Source: Streptomyces hyaluromycini (GTDB lineage Bacteria > Actinomycetota > Actinomycetes > Streptomycetales > Streptomycetaceae). Taken from it: 64,000 nt of DNA. A program made the translations under genes and the position numbers. The notes below the pieces were generated by a model. That model worked only from the letters and a program-made list of their open reading frames with translations, did not search any database and was not told where the DNA came from. Of the stretch, positions 54,334 to 61,995 are shown one piece after another. Where the stretch lies: NCBI RefSeq assembly GCF_002217755.1, contig NZ_BCFL01000018.1:434001-498000 (forward strand). Direction: 5' to 3'. Numbering within the stretch: position 1 is the first letter of the stretch; the number at the start of each line of letters is the position of its first letter.

Positions 54334-55806
54334 TCAGTTCAGTGCGGCGACCTTCTCCCGGTAGCCCTTCACCGGTGCCGCGTCCTTGTAGGGCTCCAGG
54401 CGGCGTTCGAAGTCCTTGACGTATTCGATCGCGCGGACCGAGCGCATCTCCGCTGCCGCCCCGGCCGCCTCCACGCCGAGCGCGCACGCCTGGTCGAGTT
54501 CGCCGAGGCCCAGGCGGGCCGTGGCGAGGACGACGCGGCAGAAGAGGCGGCTGCGGGCGTAGGAGGGCGCACGGAGTTGCAGGGAGCGTTCGGCGTGCTG
54601 GGCGGAGGCCCGGAACTGCTGGAGGTCGCGGTGGCAGTGGCCGAACTCGTCGGCCAGCTGCGCCTCGTCGAAGAAGCGGGCCCAGTAGGGGACCTCGTCG
54701 CCGGGACGGGCCGTCTCCAGGGCGCGTTCGGCGCGGACGAGCGCGCCCGTGCAGGCGCGCACCTCGCCGAGGACCCCGTGGGCGCGCGCCTCGGCCGCGT
54801 GGAGCAGGGCCTGGACGACCGGCGGGGCGCTCGTGCCCACCCCCTGCTGGGCGACCCGCGCGAGCTGCACCGCCTCCCGGCCATGGCCGAGGTAGACCGC
54901 CTGGCGGCTCATGGTGACGAGGACGTAGGAGCCGTAGGCACGGTCACCCGCCGCCTGGGCGAGGCGGAGGGACTGGACGAAGTAGCGCTGGGCGAGGCCG
55001 TGCGCGGCGATGTCGTACGACGTCCAGCCCGCGAGCCGGGTCAGGTCGGCCGCGGCCCCGAACAGCTTGCGGCCGGTCTGCTCGCCGTACGTGCCGCGCA
55101 GCATCGGCTCGCACTCGTGCTCCAGGTAGCGGACGAGGGCCTGCCGGGCGTGGCCGCCGCCGTACTGGTCGTCGAGGGAGCGGAAGAGTTCGCCGACCGA
55201 GCGGAGCGCAGCGATGTCGCCGCCGGTCACCTTCTGGCCGGGCCCGCGCTCGGCCTGCCCGCGCGGCCGCACGGGGGCGAGCGGCACCGACTTGGGCGCC
55301 GCGGGCCGGGTCTGCGCCGGCACCCGGGCGATCGCCGGCGCCGCCGGCTCGCCGCGGGCCACCCTGTCGTCGGCGCGGCCGATCAGCCAGTCCCGGCTGG
55401 GCACCACCAGCCCGGCCGGGGTGAACGCGATCTTGCGGAGCTCGGCGTGGCTGCCGGAGTCCTTGCGCCACAGCCCGCTGACGATGTCGACGGCCTCCTC
55501 GGGGGTGGCGGCGAACTCCAGCCCGGCGTAGACCGGGGCGCAGGCGTCGAGGCCGAGGTCCTGGGCGGTGAGCCGGCGGCCGAGGCGCCGGGTGAAGACC
55601 TCGGCGATCAGGGCGGGGGTGGTGCCCCGGGGCTGCTGGCCGCGCAGCCACCGGGTGACCGATGTCTTGTCGTATCTGAGATCCAGCCCGTGTTCGAGAC
55701 CGAGTTGGTCGACGCGACGGGCCAGACCCGCGTTGGAGAACCCCGCTTCTGCGATGAGCGCGGCGAGCTGGCGGTTGGGGGTGCGCTGCGCGGGTCGGTC
55801 CGTCAT
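54334..55806 (-). CDS. NsdA-like regulatory protein with N-terminal HTH and C-terminal TPR-like repeats
   Basis: 490 aa. The first 65 residues look like an XRE/HTH DNA-binding region ('LAALIAEAGFSNAGLARRVDQLG ... KTSVTRWLRGQQPRG'). A Pro/Ala linker (about 155-190) is followed by a long helical part with tetratricopeptide-like pairs. Several Streptomyces developmental regulators such as NsdA share this design. The ATG at 55806 faces lipB; no function is assigned. Confidence 0.75.
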   Translation of the reverse strand: MTDRPAQRTPNRQLAALIAEAGFSNAGLARRVDQLGLEHGLDLRYDKTSVTRWLRGQQPRGTTPALIAEVFTRRLGRRLTAQDLGLDACAPVYAGLEFAATPEEAVDIVSGLWRKDSGSHAELRKIAFTPAGLVVPSRDWLIGRADDRVARGEPAAPAIARVPAQTRPAAPKSVPLAPVRPRGQAERGPGQKVTGGDIAALRSVGELFRSLDDQYGGGHARQALVRYLEHECEPMLRGTYGEQTGRKLFGAAADLTRLAGWTSYDIAAHGLAQRYFVQSLRLAQAAGDRAYGSYVLVTMSRQAVYLGHGREAVQLARVAQQGVGTSAPPVVQALLHAAEARAHGVLGEVRACTGALVRAERALETARPGDEVPYWARFFDEAQLADEFGHCHRDLQQFRASAQHAERSLQLRAPSYARSRLFCRVVLATARLGLGELDQACALGVEAAGAAAEMRSVRAIEYVKDFERRLEPYKDAAPVKGYREKVAALN

Positions 55807-56053
55807 CTGCGGTGCGGTCTCCTGCCTTCGGACTCAGCTCGGTCGCTTGTGCCCGGATTGCCGGTGAGCAGCCCTTTTGGCACTCATGGACGGCGCGAAT
55901 GTAGCGGAGAGTGAGCAGCCGATCGCACATCTCGACGTTCATTCATCCGATCGTGTGAGGATTGACCCCAGGGCTGACGCGCGGCGGGCGGACGTACAGT
56001 GGCTTGGGCGCGTTATGTGCCTGACGCACTTATCGCCAAGGGAGGCGCTTGCC

Positions 56054-56893
56054 GTGAGTGAGTTGCGGTTCGCCCGCATGGGGTTCGGCGCGGATGCCGT
56101 CGAGTACCAGGAGGCGTGGGACGAGCAGCGCCGGGTGCACACGGCGCGGTTCGCCGACGAGGTGCCCGACACGGTCCTGCTGCTCGAACACCCCCCGGTG
56201 TACACGGCGGGCCGCCGCACCGCGGACAACGAGCGGCCGCTCGACGGCACCCCGGTCATCGACGTGGACCGCGGCGGCAAGATCACCTGGCACGGCCCGG
56301 GCCAGCTGGTGGGCTACCCGATCCAGAAGCTCCCGCGCCCGGTGGACGTGGTCGCGCACGTGCGGCGCCTGGAGGAGGCGCTGATCCGCGTCTGCGCCGA
56401 GTTCGGCCTCAAGACCACCCGGGTCGAGGGGCGGAGCGGGGTGTGGGTGCTCGGCGACCCGGTCGAGCAGCGGCCGCAGGCCCTCGGTGGACTCTCCCTG
56501 GACTTCGACCCCCGGCTGACGGACGACGAGTTCGACCCGCGCCTCAACGGCCCGGAGTACGCGCCCTCCAACGCCGGCCAGCGCCGCGAGGACCGCAAGA
56601 TCGCCGCGATCGGCATCCGGGTGGCCAAGGGCGTGACCATGCACGGTTTCGCGCTCAACGTAAACCCGGACAACAAGTGGTTCGACCGGATCATCCCGTG
56701 CGGCATCCGGGACGCCGGCGTCGCCTCCCTCGCCGGCGAACTGGGCCGGGACGTGACGATCGGCGAGGTGCTGCCGGTGGTGGAGCGGCACCTGAAGGCT
56801 GTACTGGAGAACGCGGAACTCAAGCCGAGGGTGATCGAGAAGACACCGGCAACCGTCAGCCCGTCTGGGGGCACCCCCTCTGGGGGAGTTTGA
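56054..56893 (+). CDS. lipB: Octanoyl-[acyl carrier protein]:protein octanoyltransferase
   Basis: 279 aa from the GTG at 56054 (GGGAGG 9 nt upstream). LipB motifs: '[13 protein letters not shown]', '[17 protein letters not shown]', '[23 protein letters not shown]' with the catalytic Lys, and '[19 protein letters not shown]' with the catalytic Cys. It moves octanoyl from ACP to the E2 lipoyl lysines. The last 12 or so codons ([11 protein letters not shown]) are encoded by a dispersed element and are probably not part of the ancestral enzyme. lipA starts 132 bp downstream. Confidence 0.95.
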   Translation: MSELRFARMGFGADAVEYQEAWDEQRRVHTARFADEVPDTVLLLEHPPVYTAGRRTADNERPLDGTPVIDVDRGGKITWHGPGQLVGYPIQKLPRPVDVVAHVRRLEEALIRVCAEFGLKTTRVEGRSGVWVLGDPVEQRPQALGGLSLDFDPRLTDDEFDPRLNGPEYAPSNAGQRREDRKIAAIGIRVAKGVTMHGFALNVNPDNKWFDRIIPCGIRDAGVASLAGELGRDVTIGEVLPVVERHLKAVLENAELKPRVIEKTPATVSPSGGTPSGGV

Positions 56894-56945
56894 GGACGAG
56901 GCCGTTCAGGCCGAAGCAGGGGTCCGGGGGCGGCAGCCCCCGGCA
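56855..56945 (+). repeat. Dispersed element over the lipB 3' end
   Basis: CTGGGGGCACCCCCTCTGGG, then GGAGTTTGAGGACGAGGCCG and TTCAGGCCGAAGC, then a hairpin CCGGGGGC-GGCA-GCCCCCGG. This is a pattern common in Streptomyces intergenic DNA. It runs from inside lipB into the lipB-lipA gap and provides a terminator-like stem. Confidence 0.6.
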
Positions 56946-57025
56946 AGGCCAGCAGCCCCGCCGGGCAACAAATCAACGGGCGTACCCTTGGGATCGCCGA
57001 AGAATCAATCGCTAGGGAGCCGGTC

Positions 57026-57991
57026 GTGTCCGCAGTCTCACCCGACGGACGCAAGATGCTGCGCCTGGAGGTCCGCAACGCCGAGACCCCCATCGAGCGC
57101 AAGCCCGAGTGGATCAAGACGCGGGCGAAAATGGGCCCCGAGTACACGAAGATGCAGAACCTCGTGAAGAGCGAGGGCCTGCACACGGTCTGCCAGGAAG
57201 CCGGCTGCCCCAACATCTACGAGTGCTGGGAGGACCGCGAGGCGACCTTCCTCATCGGCGGCGACCAGTGCACCCGGCGCTGCGACTTCTGCCAGATCGA
57301 CACCGGCAAGCCCGAGGCACTGGACCGCGACGAGCCGCGCCGCGTGGGCGAGTCCGTGGTCACCATGGACCTGAACTACGCGACCATCACCGGCGTCGCC
57401 CGCGACGACCTGGCGGACGGCGGCGCCTGGCTGTACGCGGAGACGGTGCGCCAGATCCACGCGCAGACGGCGGAGCGCGAGGCCGGCCGCACCAAGGTCG
57501 AGCTGCTCGCCCCCGACTTCAACGCGGTGCCCGAGCAGCTCGCCGAGGTCTTCTCGTCCCGCCCCGAGGTCTTCGCGCACAACGTCGAGACCGTGCCCCG
57601 GATCTTCAAGCGGATCCGCCCCGGCTTCCGCTACGACCGCTCGCTCAAGGTCATCACGGCCGCCCGCGACTTCGGCCTGGTCACCAAGTCCAACCTCATC
57701 CTCGGCATGGGCGAGACCCGCGAGGAGGTCGGCGAGGCGCTGCGCCAGCTGCACGAGGCCGGCTGCGAACTGGTCACCATCACGCAGTACCTGCGCCCGA
57801 GCGTCCGGCACCACCCCGTGGAGCGCTGGGTCAAGCCGCAGGAGTTCGTGGAGCTGAAGGAGGAGGCCGAGCAGATCGGCTTCTCCGGTGTCATGTCCGG
57901 CCCGCTCGTGCGGTCCTCGTACCGCGCCGGCCGCCTGTACCAGATGGCCGTCGAGAAGCGTGGCGCGTTCGTCGCCGCACAGGCGGTCTGA
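57026..57991 (+). CDS. lipA: Lipoyl synthase
   Basis: 321 aa from the GTG at 57026 (AGGGAG upstream). Radical-SAM enzyme that inserts two sulfurs into octanoyl groups. The auxiliary cluster cysteines are C56, C61 and C67 ('[13 protein letters not shown]'), the radical-SAM cysteines C82, C86 and C89 ('CTRRCDFC'); the conserved C-terminal Ser is in 'VRSSYRAG'. Works with LipB on the 2-oxoacid dehydrogenase E2 encoded at 41.8 kb. Confidence 0.97.
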   Translation: MSAVSPDGRKMLRLEVRNAETPIERKPEWIKTRAKMGPEYTKMQNLVKSEGLHTVCQEAGCPNIYECWEDREATFLIGGDQCTRRCDFCQIDTGKPEALDRDEPRRVGESVVTMDLNYATITGVARDDLADGGAWLYAETVRQIHAQTAEREAGRTKVELLAPDFNAVPEQLAEVFSSRPEVFAHNVETVPRIFKRIRPGFRYDRSLKVITAARDFGLVTKSNLILGMGETREEVGEALRQLHEAGCELVTITQYLRPSVRHHPVERWVKPQEFVELKEEAEQIGFSGVMSGPLVRSSYRAGRLYQMAVEKRGAFVAAQAV

Positions 57992-58046
57992 CGGTCCGGC
58001 CCGTCGCCCGGCCGCCGAGCGTGTGAATTCACGCACAAACTATTAC

Positions 58047-58062
58047 CGGTCAGTAGTGACCG
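58047..58062. promoter_or_regulatory. Inverted repeat CGGTCA-N4-TGACCG
   Basis: Perfect 6-bp arms, 4-bp spacer, in the lipA to 65-aa-gene gap. TetR-type operators often look like this. Confidence 0.45.
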
Positions 58063-58155
58063 AACGGACGCGGTCCTGACCGTCCTCGCTGATGAGGGCG
58101 TACGTCAGGGCCGCGTCAGCGTTCCGGGCCCGCGTATCAAGGTTTCATTGGCGTT

Positions 58156-58205
58156 TGACCGGTCGGTCACGCCCTGGTAACACCGAACAGTGACCCTGGT
58201 ATCAC
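58156..58205. promoter_or_regulatory. Inverted repeat and direct repeats before the 65-aa gene
   Basis: TGACC-N4-GGTCA (58156-58169) has the same half-site as the upstream repeat but in the opposite order. It is followed by direct repeats CCCTGGTAACAC (58172-58183) and CCCTGGTATCAC (58194-58205), 22 bp apart, about two helical turns, ending 35 bases before the start codon. Confidence 0.5.
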
Positions 58206-58240
58206 AGCACGTACACCCACTTCGAGGGGGGACCTCCACC

Positions 58241-58438
58241 ATGCAGGCCGCGCCCGTTCGCGCCACCGCGATCCCGTCCTTCACCGACGCGCTGCGCGCC
58301 GTCGAGTCACTCCTCATGAGCGGCGGCCAGCGCACCGCCCGCCAGAACGCCTGGACCTCCGTGCTGGAGGACCGCCGTCGCGCCAAGGACCGGGTCGAGG
58401 CCCAGCACTTCCTGGAGCAGGCCGCCGGCCGCTCCTGA
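58241..58438 (+). CDS. Small basic protein of unknown function
   Basis: 65 aa from the ATG at 58241 (GAGGGGGG upstream). Predicted helical, basic and Arg/Gln-rich ('SGGQRTARQNAWTSVLEDRRRAKDRVEAQHFLEQ'). Looks conserved in codon pattern. No family recognised. The complex repeats upstream suggest regulated expression. Confidence 0.72.
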   Translation: MQAAPVRATAIPSFTDALRAVESLLMSGGQRTARQNAWTSVLEDRRRAKDRVEAQHFLEQAAGRS

Positions 58439-58509
58439 CGCCCCCTTCCGCCACCCTTGTCGGGACACTGCCGTCGTAGGCACTCCCGGGGCCACGTAGA
58501 CTTCGGGGC

Positions 58510-59214
58510 ATGGCGAGGAAGGAACCCGCAGCGGACGCTGCGAATGCCGGACGACTGAAGCAGATCGTCCTGACGTACAAGATGACGCGCAAGGCCGACA
58601 AGACGATCGGTCTGGTGCTTGCCGGTGTCGGTCTCGGCACCCTTGCGGTCTTCCTCGTGATCGGCTTTTTGATCGGACACCCGGTCTATCTGGGCATCCT
58701 GGGCCTGCTGCTCGCCTTCCTGGCGACGGCGATCGTCTTCGGCCGGCGGGCCGAGCGGGCGGCCTTCGGCCAGATGGAGGGCCAGCCGGGCGCAGCGGCC
58801 GCCGTCCTGGACAACATCGGGCGGGGCTGGACGACGACGCCGGCGGTGGCGATGAACCGCAGCCAGGACGTGGTGCACCGGGCGGTCGGCAAGGCCGGCA
58901 TCGTCCTGGTCGCCGAGGGCAACCCGAACCGGGTGAAGACCCTGCTGGCCGCCGAGAAGAAGAAGATGGCCCGGATCGTGGCCGACGTGCCGGTGCACGA
59001 CGTGATCGTGGGCACGGGTGAGGGCCAGGTCTCGCTGAAGAAGCTGCGGACCACGATGCTCAAGTTCCCGCGCGTGCTGACCGGCCCCCAGGTGACGACC
59101 ACCAACGACCGACTGCGGGCGATGGGCGACCTGATGAGCAACATGCCGCTGCCAAAGGGTCCGATGCCCGGACGTGGCGGTGGCGGTCGCTCCCCCCGGA
59201 TGCCGCGAGGATGA
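58510..59214 (+). CDS. DUF4191 membrane protein; integration target
   Basis: 234 aa. Basic N-terminus, two membrane helices ('LVLAGVGLGTLAVFLVIGFLIGHPVYLGILGLLLAFLATAIVF', about 37-78), then a cytoplasmic domain with 'FGQMEGQPGAAAAVLDNI' and 'VVHRAVGKAGIVLVAEGNP', the DUF4191 hallmarks. Found next to lipA in many actinobacteria; function unknown. The Gly/Arg/Pro-rich C-terminus and stop codon mark the left junction of the mobile element, and the integrase frame overlaps it antisense by 155 bp. Confidence 0.9.
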   Translation: MARKEPAADAANAGRLKQIVLTYKMTRKADKTIGLVLAGVGLGTLAVFLVIGFLIGHPVYLGILGLLLAFLATAIVFGRRAERAAFGQMEGQPGAAAAVLDNIGRGWTTTPAVAMNRSQDVVHRAVGKAGIVLVAEGNPNRVKTLLAAEKKKMARIVADVPVHDVIVGTGEGQVSLKKLRTTMLKFPRVLTGPQVTTTNDRLRAMGDLMSNMPLPKGPMPGRGGGGRSPRMPRG

Positions 59215-61198
59215 CGCCCGGCCTCACCTCCCCGCTCATCTCCATGGGCGGCAAGGGGTGAGGCTCAGCGGGAGGCATGCCCTCGCAGGTCTCCAGAGCT
59301 CCCATGAGTTCTTCCCAGAGACCGGACGCAGTCCAGCGCCGCCAGTGCCCGCGCAGCCCCGTCGAGCCGTATTTCGTATCGAGCTCAGGCCAACGGGCAC
59401 CGGTACGCGCCTTCTCCAAGAACGCTTCCAGCACGACGCGCGGAGCGAGCCCGCCTTTCTGGCGAGCGGTGAGACTACCGCCCGGGAAGCGAGCTGATTG
59501 CACGGCCCGATCCCAAGCTTCGTCCGTGAGCGTCGGGACCGGGCGCCCGTGCTTCCGGAACCACTCCGCCACCGAACAGAGAAGCCCCTTGCGCATCGGC
59601 GGATGAGGGCCGGTTACCTTGATGCGGATGTTGAGGAGTTCCATGAACTCCTGCTGCTGTTCGTCGGAGAGCTCTTCCAGACGACGGTGTGCCATCTCCG
59701 CGAGAGCCTGAAGGTTCTTCGCGCGCTCCTCCCCCATGGCTACCTCCGCCTGCCACGCGGCGACCTCTTCACGCGTCTTCTCCAGTTGAGCCAGCTCCTC
59801 CAGCAAGGGCTTGACGGCCCGCTCGACGGCAGCCTCGGCCTCCTTCGGAGAGCGCCCCTTCCGTAGTTCTCGCTTGGTCACCACGACGGTAGTGACGTCG
59901 ATCGTGTCGTTCTGCTCCGCGATGTGCTGATCGAGTTCGGCAAGCCTCGACGACAGGTCGACGTTCTGTCCGACCGTGGTTCCCACCCACTCCTCAGCCA
60001 TGGCCCGAAGACGTTCGGCGTCACCGAGTAGCTTGCAGACCTCCGTCCATGCCCACTTCTGCACGCCGCCGGCGTCGATCTGAGAACAGGAACAGGTGGG
60101 CGCGCCGGGGTAAGCCTCGGCTTTGCCCGTGCAGCGGTAGTGACGGGTCGTTGCGTCAGCGCGAGTGGCCCCGACATAGTGCTTGCCGCACGGGCTCATG
60201 ATCCGGCCCGAGAGCGAGTACACGCGTCCGGGACCCGCAGTTGCACGAGCAGGCTTGACGGTCGCTCGACGCAGCTCGGCGACCTCGTCCGGGGTGAACA
60301 TCGGGTCCAGCTCCATGACGATGCTCTCACCCCACACCGGACGACCGTCCGGCCCCAGTTCGGCATTCTTGACGTTCCTGAAGATGAATCGGCCGTTCAG
60401 CAGATCCTCGTTCATCAGCCGCGCACGGATATTGGCGTGACTCCAGGGCTTACCGGACCGGTTCAGCAGTCCCTCAGCATTGAGACTCAGTGCCACTTTT
60501 CGCCAGTTTCCTCGGAACTTGACCGCGAACACCCGAGCCCTACGAAGCACCACACCTTCATGGAGGGTCGTACAGGGAGACATTCGCGAGCAGTTCTCCT
60601 CACCATCGCATTCATCGATGACGAGCTTCTGCTCACCCTTCTTTCCCTGGTTGGCGATCCGGTATCCGTATCGAGCCTGCCCGCCAGGAAAACCGCCGTC
60701 TTCCGCCTTCTCCTGAATTCCCCCTTGCGTACGACTGCGGATATTCTCGCGCTCTTCCTCCGCATAGTCGGCACCCTTTCGCATCTTCGAGCGTCCGGAG
60801 GCCGTTGAATTGTCGTAGTCATCCTTGACGACAGCAACGAAGATCCCGAGTTCTTCGAGATCCCAGACCCAGCGCCAGAACGCCCGGCCGGTACGACCGA
60901 TAGCCCGGCCTTCGTTCACCACCACCATGTCGAAGGGGCGAGGCTCGCGGTGAGCATCTTCCATGAGCCGCTTCAGGTCGCCCCGCTCGTGAGCCTCCAG
61001 GCTGCCGCTCACACCTTCGTCGGTGTAGGTGCCAACATGGTTCCAACCCTTGCGCTCGATGTAGCGCGCGGTCTTCTTGGACGTGTAGGCGACGCCGTAG
61101 CCCTTGGCCTGATCTTCGGTCGAAACCCTCAGGTAGTCGACCGCCCGGAGCGCGTTCGCCCCTGCCACATCGATTGAGGATGTGAGAGTCTTGCCCAT
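59060..61198 (-). CDS. Large serine recombinase (integrase)
   Basis: 712 aa as read. Resolvase catalytic domain (about 18-165) with nucleophile S26 in 'YLRVSTEDQ' and the Arg-rich 'NEGRAIGRTGR'. Recombinase domain (about 190-310), a zinc ribbon with four cysteines ('SPCGK' to 'CSCSQ', about 365-405), a coiled coil (about 430-530) for synapsis, and a C-terminal DNA-binding tail ending 'GHWRRWTASGLWEELMGALE'. Residues after about 661 are read antisense through the host DUF4191 gene, so the native C-terminus was replaced on integration. GGAGG precedes the ATG at 61198. It mediates site-specific insertion; with a directionality factor, excision. Confidence 0.92.
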   Translation of the reverse strand: MGKTLTSSIDVAGANALRAVDYLRVSTEDQAKGYGVAYTSKKTARYIERKGWNHVGTYTDEGVSGSLEAHERGDLKRLMEDAHREPRPFDMVVVNEGRAIGRTGRAFWRWVWDLEELGIFVAVVKDDYDNSTASGRSKMRKGADYAEEERENIRSRTQGGIQEKAEDGGFPGGQARYGYRIANQGKKGEQKLVIDECDGEENCSRMSPCTTLHEGVVLRRARVFAVKFRGNWRKVALSLNAEGLLNRSGKPWSHANIRARLMNEDLLNGRFIFRNVKNAELGPDGRPVWGESIVMELDPMFTPDEVAELRRATVKPARATAGPGRVYSLSGRIMSPCGKHYVGATRADATTRHYRCTGKAEAYPGAPTCSCSQIDAGGVQKWAWTEVCKLLGDAERLRAMAEEWVGTTVGQNVDLSSRLAELDQHIAEQNDTIDVTTVVVTKRELRKGRSPKEAEAAVERAVKPLLEELAQLEKTREEVAAWQAEVAMGEERAKNLQALAEMAHRRLEELSDEQQQEFMELLNIRIKVTGPHPPMRKGLLCSVAEWFRKHGRPVPTLTDEAWDRAVQSARFPGGSLTARQKGGLAPRVVLEAFLEKARTGARWPELDTKYGSTGLRGHWRRWTASGLWEELMGALETCEGMPPAEPHPLPPMEMSGEVRPGVILAASGGSDRHRHVRASDPLAAACCSSGRPSPAVGRWWSSPGGRSARAGT
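59150..59260. other. Probable left attachment site (attL)
   Basis: The host-element junction must lie near the 3' end of the DUF4191 gene: sequence left of 59214 encodes a conserved host protein, and sequence right of about 59230 encodes the conserved end of a serine integrase. The exact core cannot be set without the other end, which is beyond the window. Confidence 0.55.
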
Positions 61199-61199
61199 G

Positions 61200-61358
61200 T
61201 CAGTCCCTCCAGACTGGCCAGACCCCGGAGCGCGCCAACGCTGCCGGGGTCACCCATGTGCTGAATCGACTATACGTGATGATCGCCTCACCCGGGCCCG
61301 AACAGAATTTCCAGTATTCGACGATGCGCCGCTTACGAGCCAGGCCTCTCCGTCGCAT
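61200..61358 (-). CDS. Possible small basic protein upstream of the integrase
   Basis: 52 aa from the ATG at 61358, with AAAGG about 9 nt upstream; its stop is one base before the integrase ATG (TGACATG), so translation would be coupled. The N-terminus is strongly basic ('MRRRGLARKRRIVEYWKF'). No family recognised. It occupies the place where an excisionase or regulator is often found, but it has no recognisable HTH and may be chance or decayed. Confidence 0.35.
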   Translation of the reverse strand: MRRRGLARKRRIVEYWKFCSGPGEAIITYSRFSTWVTPAALARSGVWPVWRD

Positions 61359-61454
61359 GCCAAATTACCTTTCGACCAGGAGCCGTTTCACCGGGATCCC
61401 GCGGCCCATCCAACCGAATTCCGGTACTCGACCGATTTTCTCCGTACTTCCGAC

Positions 61455-61874
61455 TCATCTCCCAGCCCCCCATTCGTCGGCCAACGCTTCGCGGGCGAGC
61501 TCGCGACTGGTGGCGATGTCTTCCGCGATACCGGCAGCAAACAGAGCTGCACCGGGGGTTTAGCCGGAGCCGACATAGCGCCAGTTCGACTCCATGACAA
61601 GGGCTGGGGGTTCGCCTGGCTCCGTGTCCCTACGTTGATATTCGGCTCATTCCTCACGCAGTGCGCCGTAGGTGGTGGAGTAGCGGCGGGATTTGGTGAG
61701 GATGTGGCCTCGGTAGCCGAACGTGTGCGTCCAGGGGCGCAGGTTCAGCGGCTTGTACTCGATGAGACCGCCGAGGCAAGGTCCTGACCGGGTGGTCGAG
61801 GCCGGCGACGCGCCAGGGCCGACATCCACGAAGCGTTCCTCAAACTCGCCTGCTATCTCATCACCCATCGACAA
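61455..61874 (-). pseudogene. Decayed repSA-type replication initiator, C-terminal remnant
   Basis: Reading the minus strand in one frame gives 'LGGLIEYKPLNLRPWTHTFGYRGHILTKSRRYSTTYGALREE', stop (61649), 'AEYQRRDTEPGEPPALV ... NWRYVGSG', stop (61562), 'TPGAALFAAGIAEDIATSRELAREALADEW', stop (61457). This matches the C-terminal part of RepSA initiators of actinomycete integrative conjugative elements, interrupted by two stops and lacking the N-terminal catalytic half. So the element has lost, or never carried intact, this replication gene. Confidence 0.8.
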
Positions 61875-61995
61875 CTCGGCTCATTGTGTTAGCCGTTGTA
61901 AAGGGCGGCGCCGGGCATCGCGACTGTTGAAGGGGGTGCGGGAGTGGAGTGGCAACGGCACTCTGCCGGGTCGGCCGTGGTCGTCACACGCGGGC

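Noticed and set aside
59150..59260. tRNA gene as integration site
   Set aside because: No tRNA-like clover-leaf or CCA-proximal T-arm sequence was seen; the junction lies in a protein gene.
61647..61874. An independent 75-aa gene
   Set aside because: It is the first part of the RepSA-like remnant; similarity continues past its stop in the same frame.
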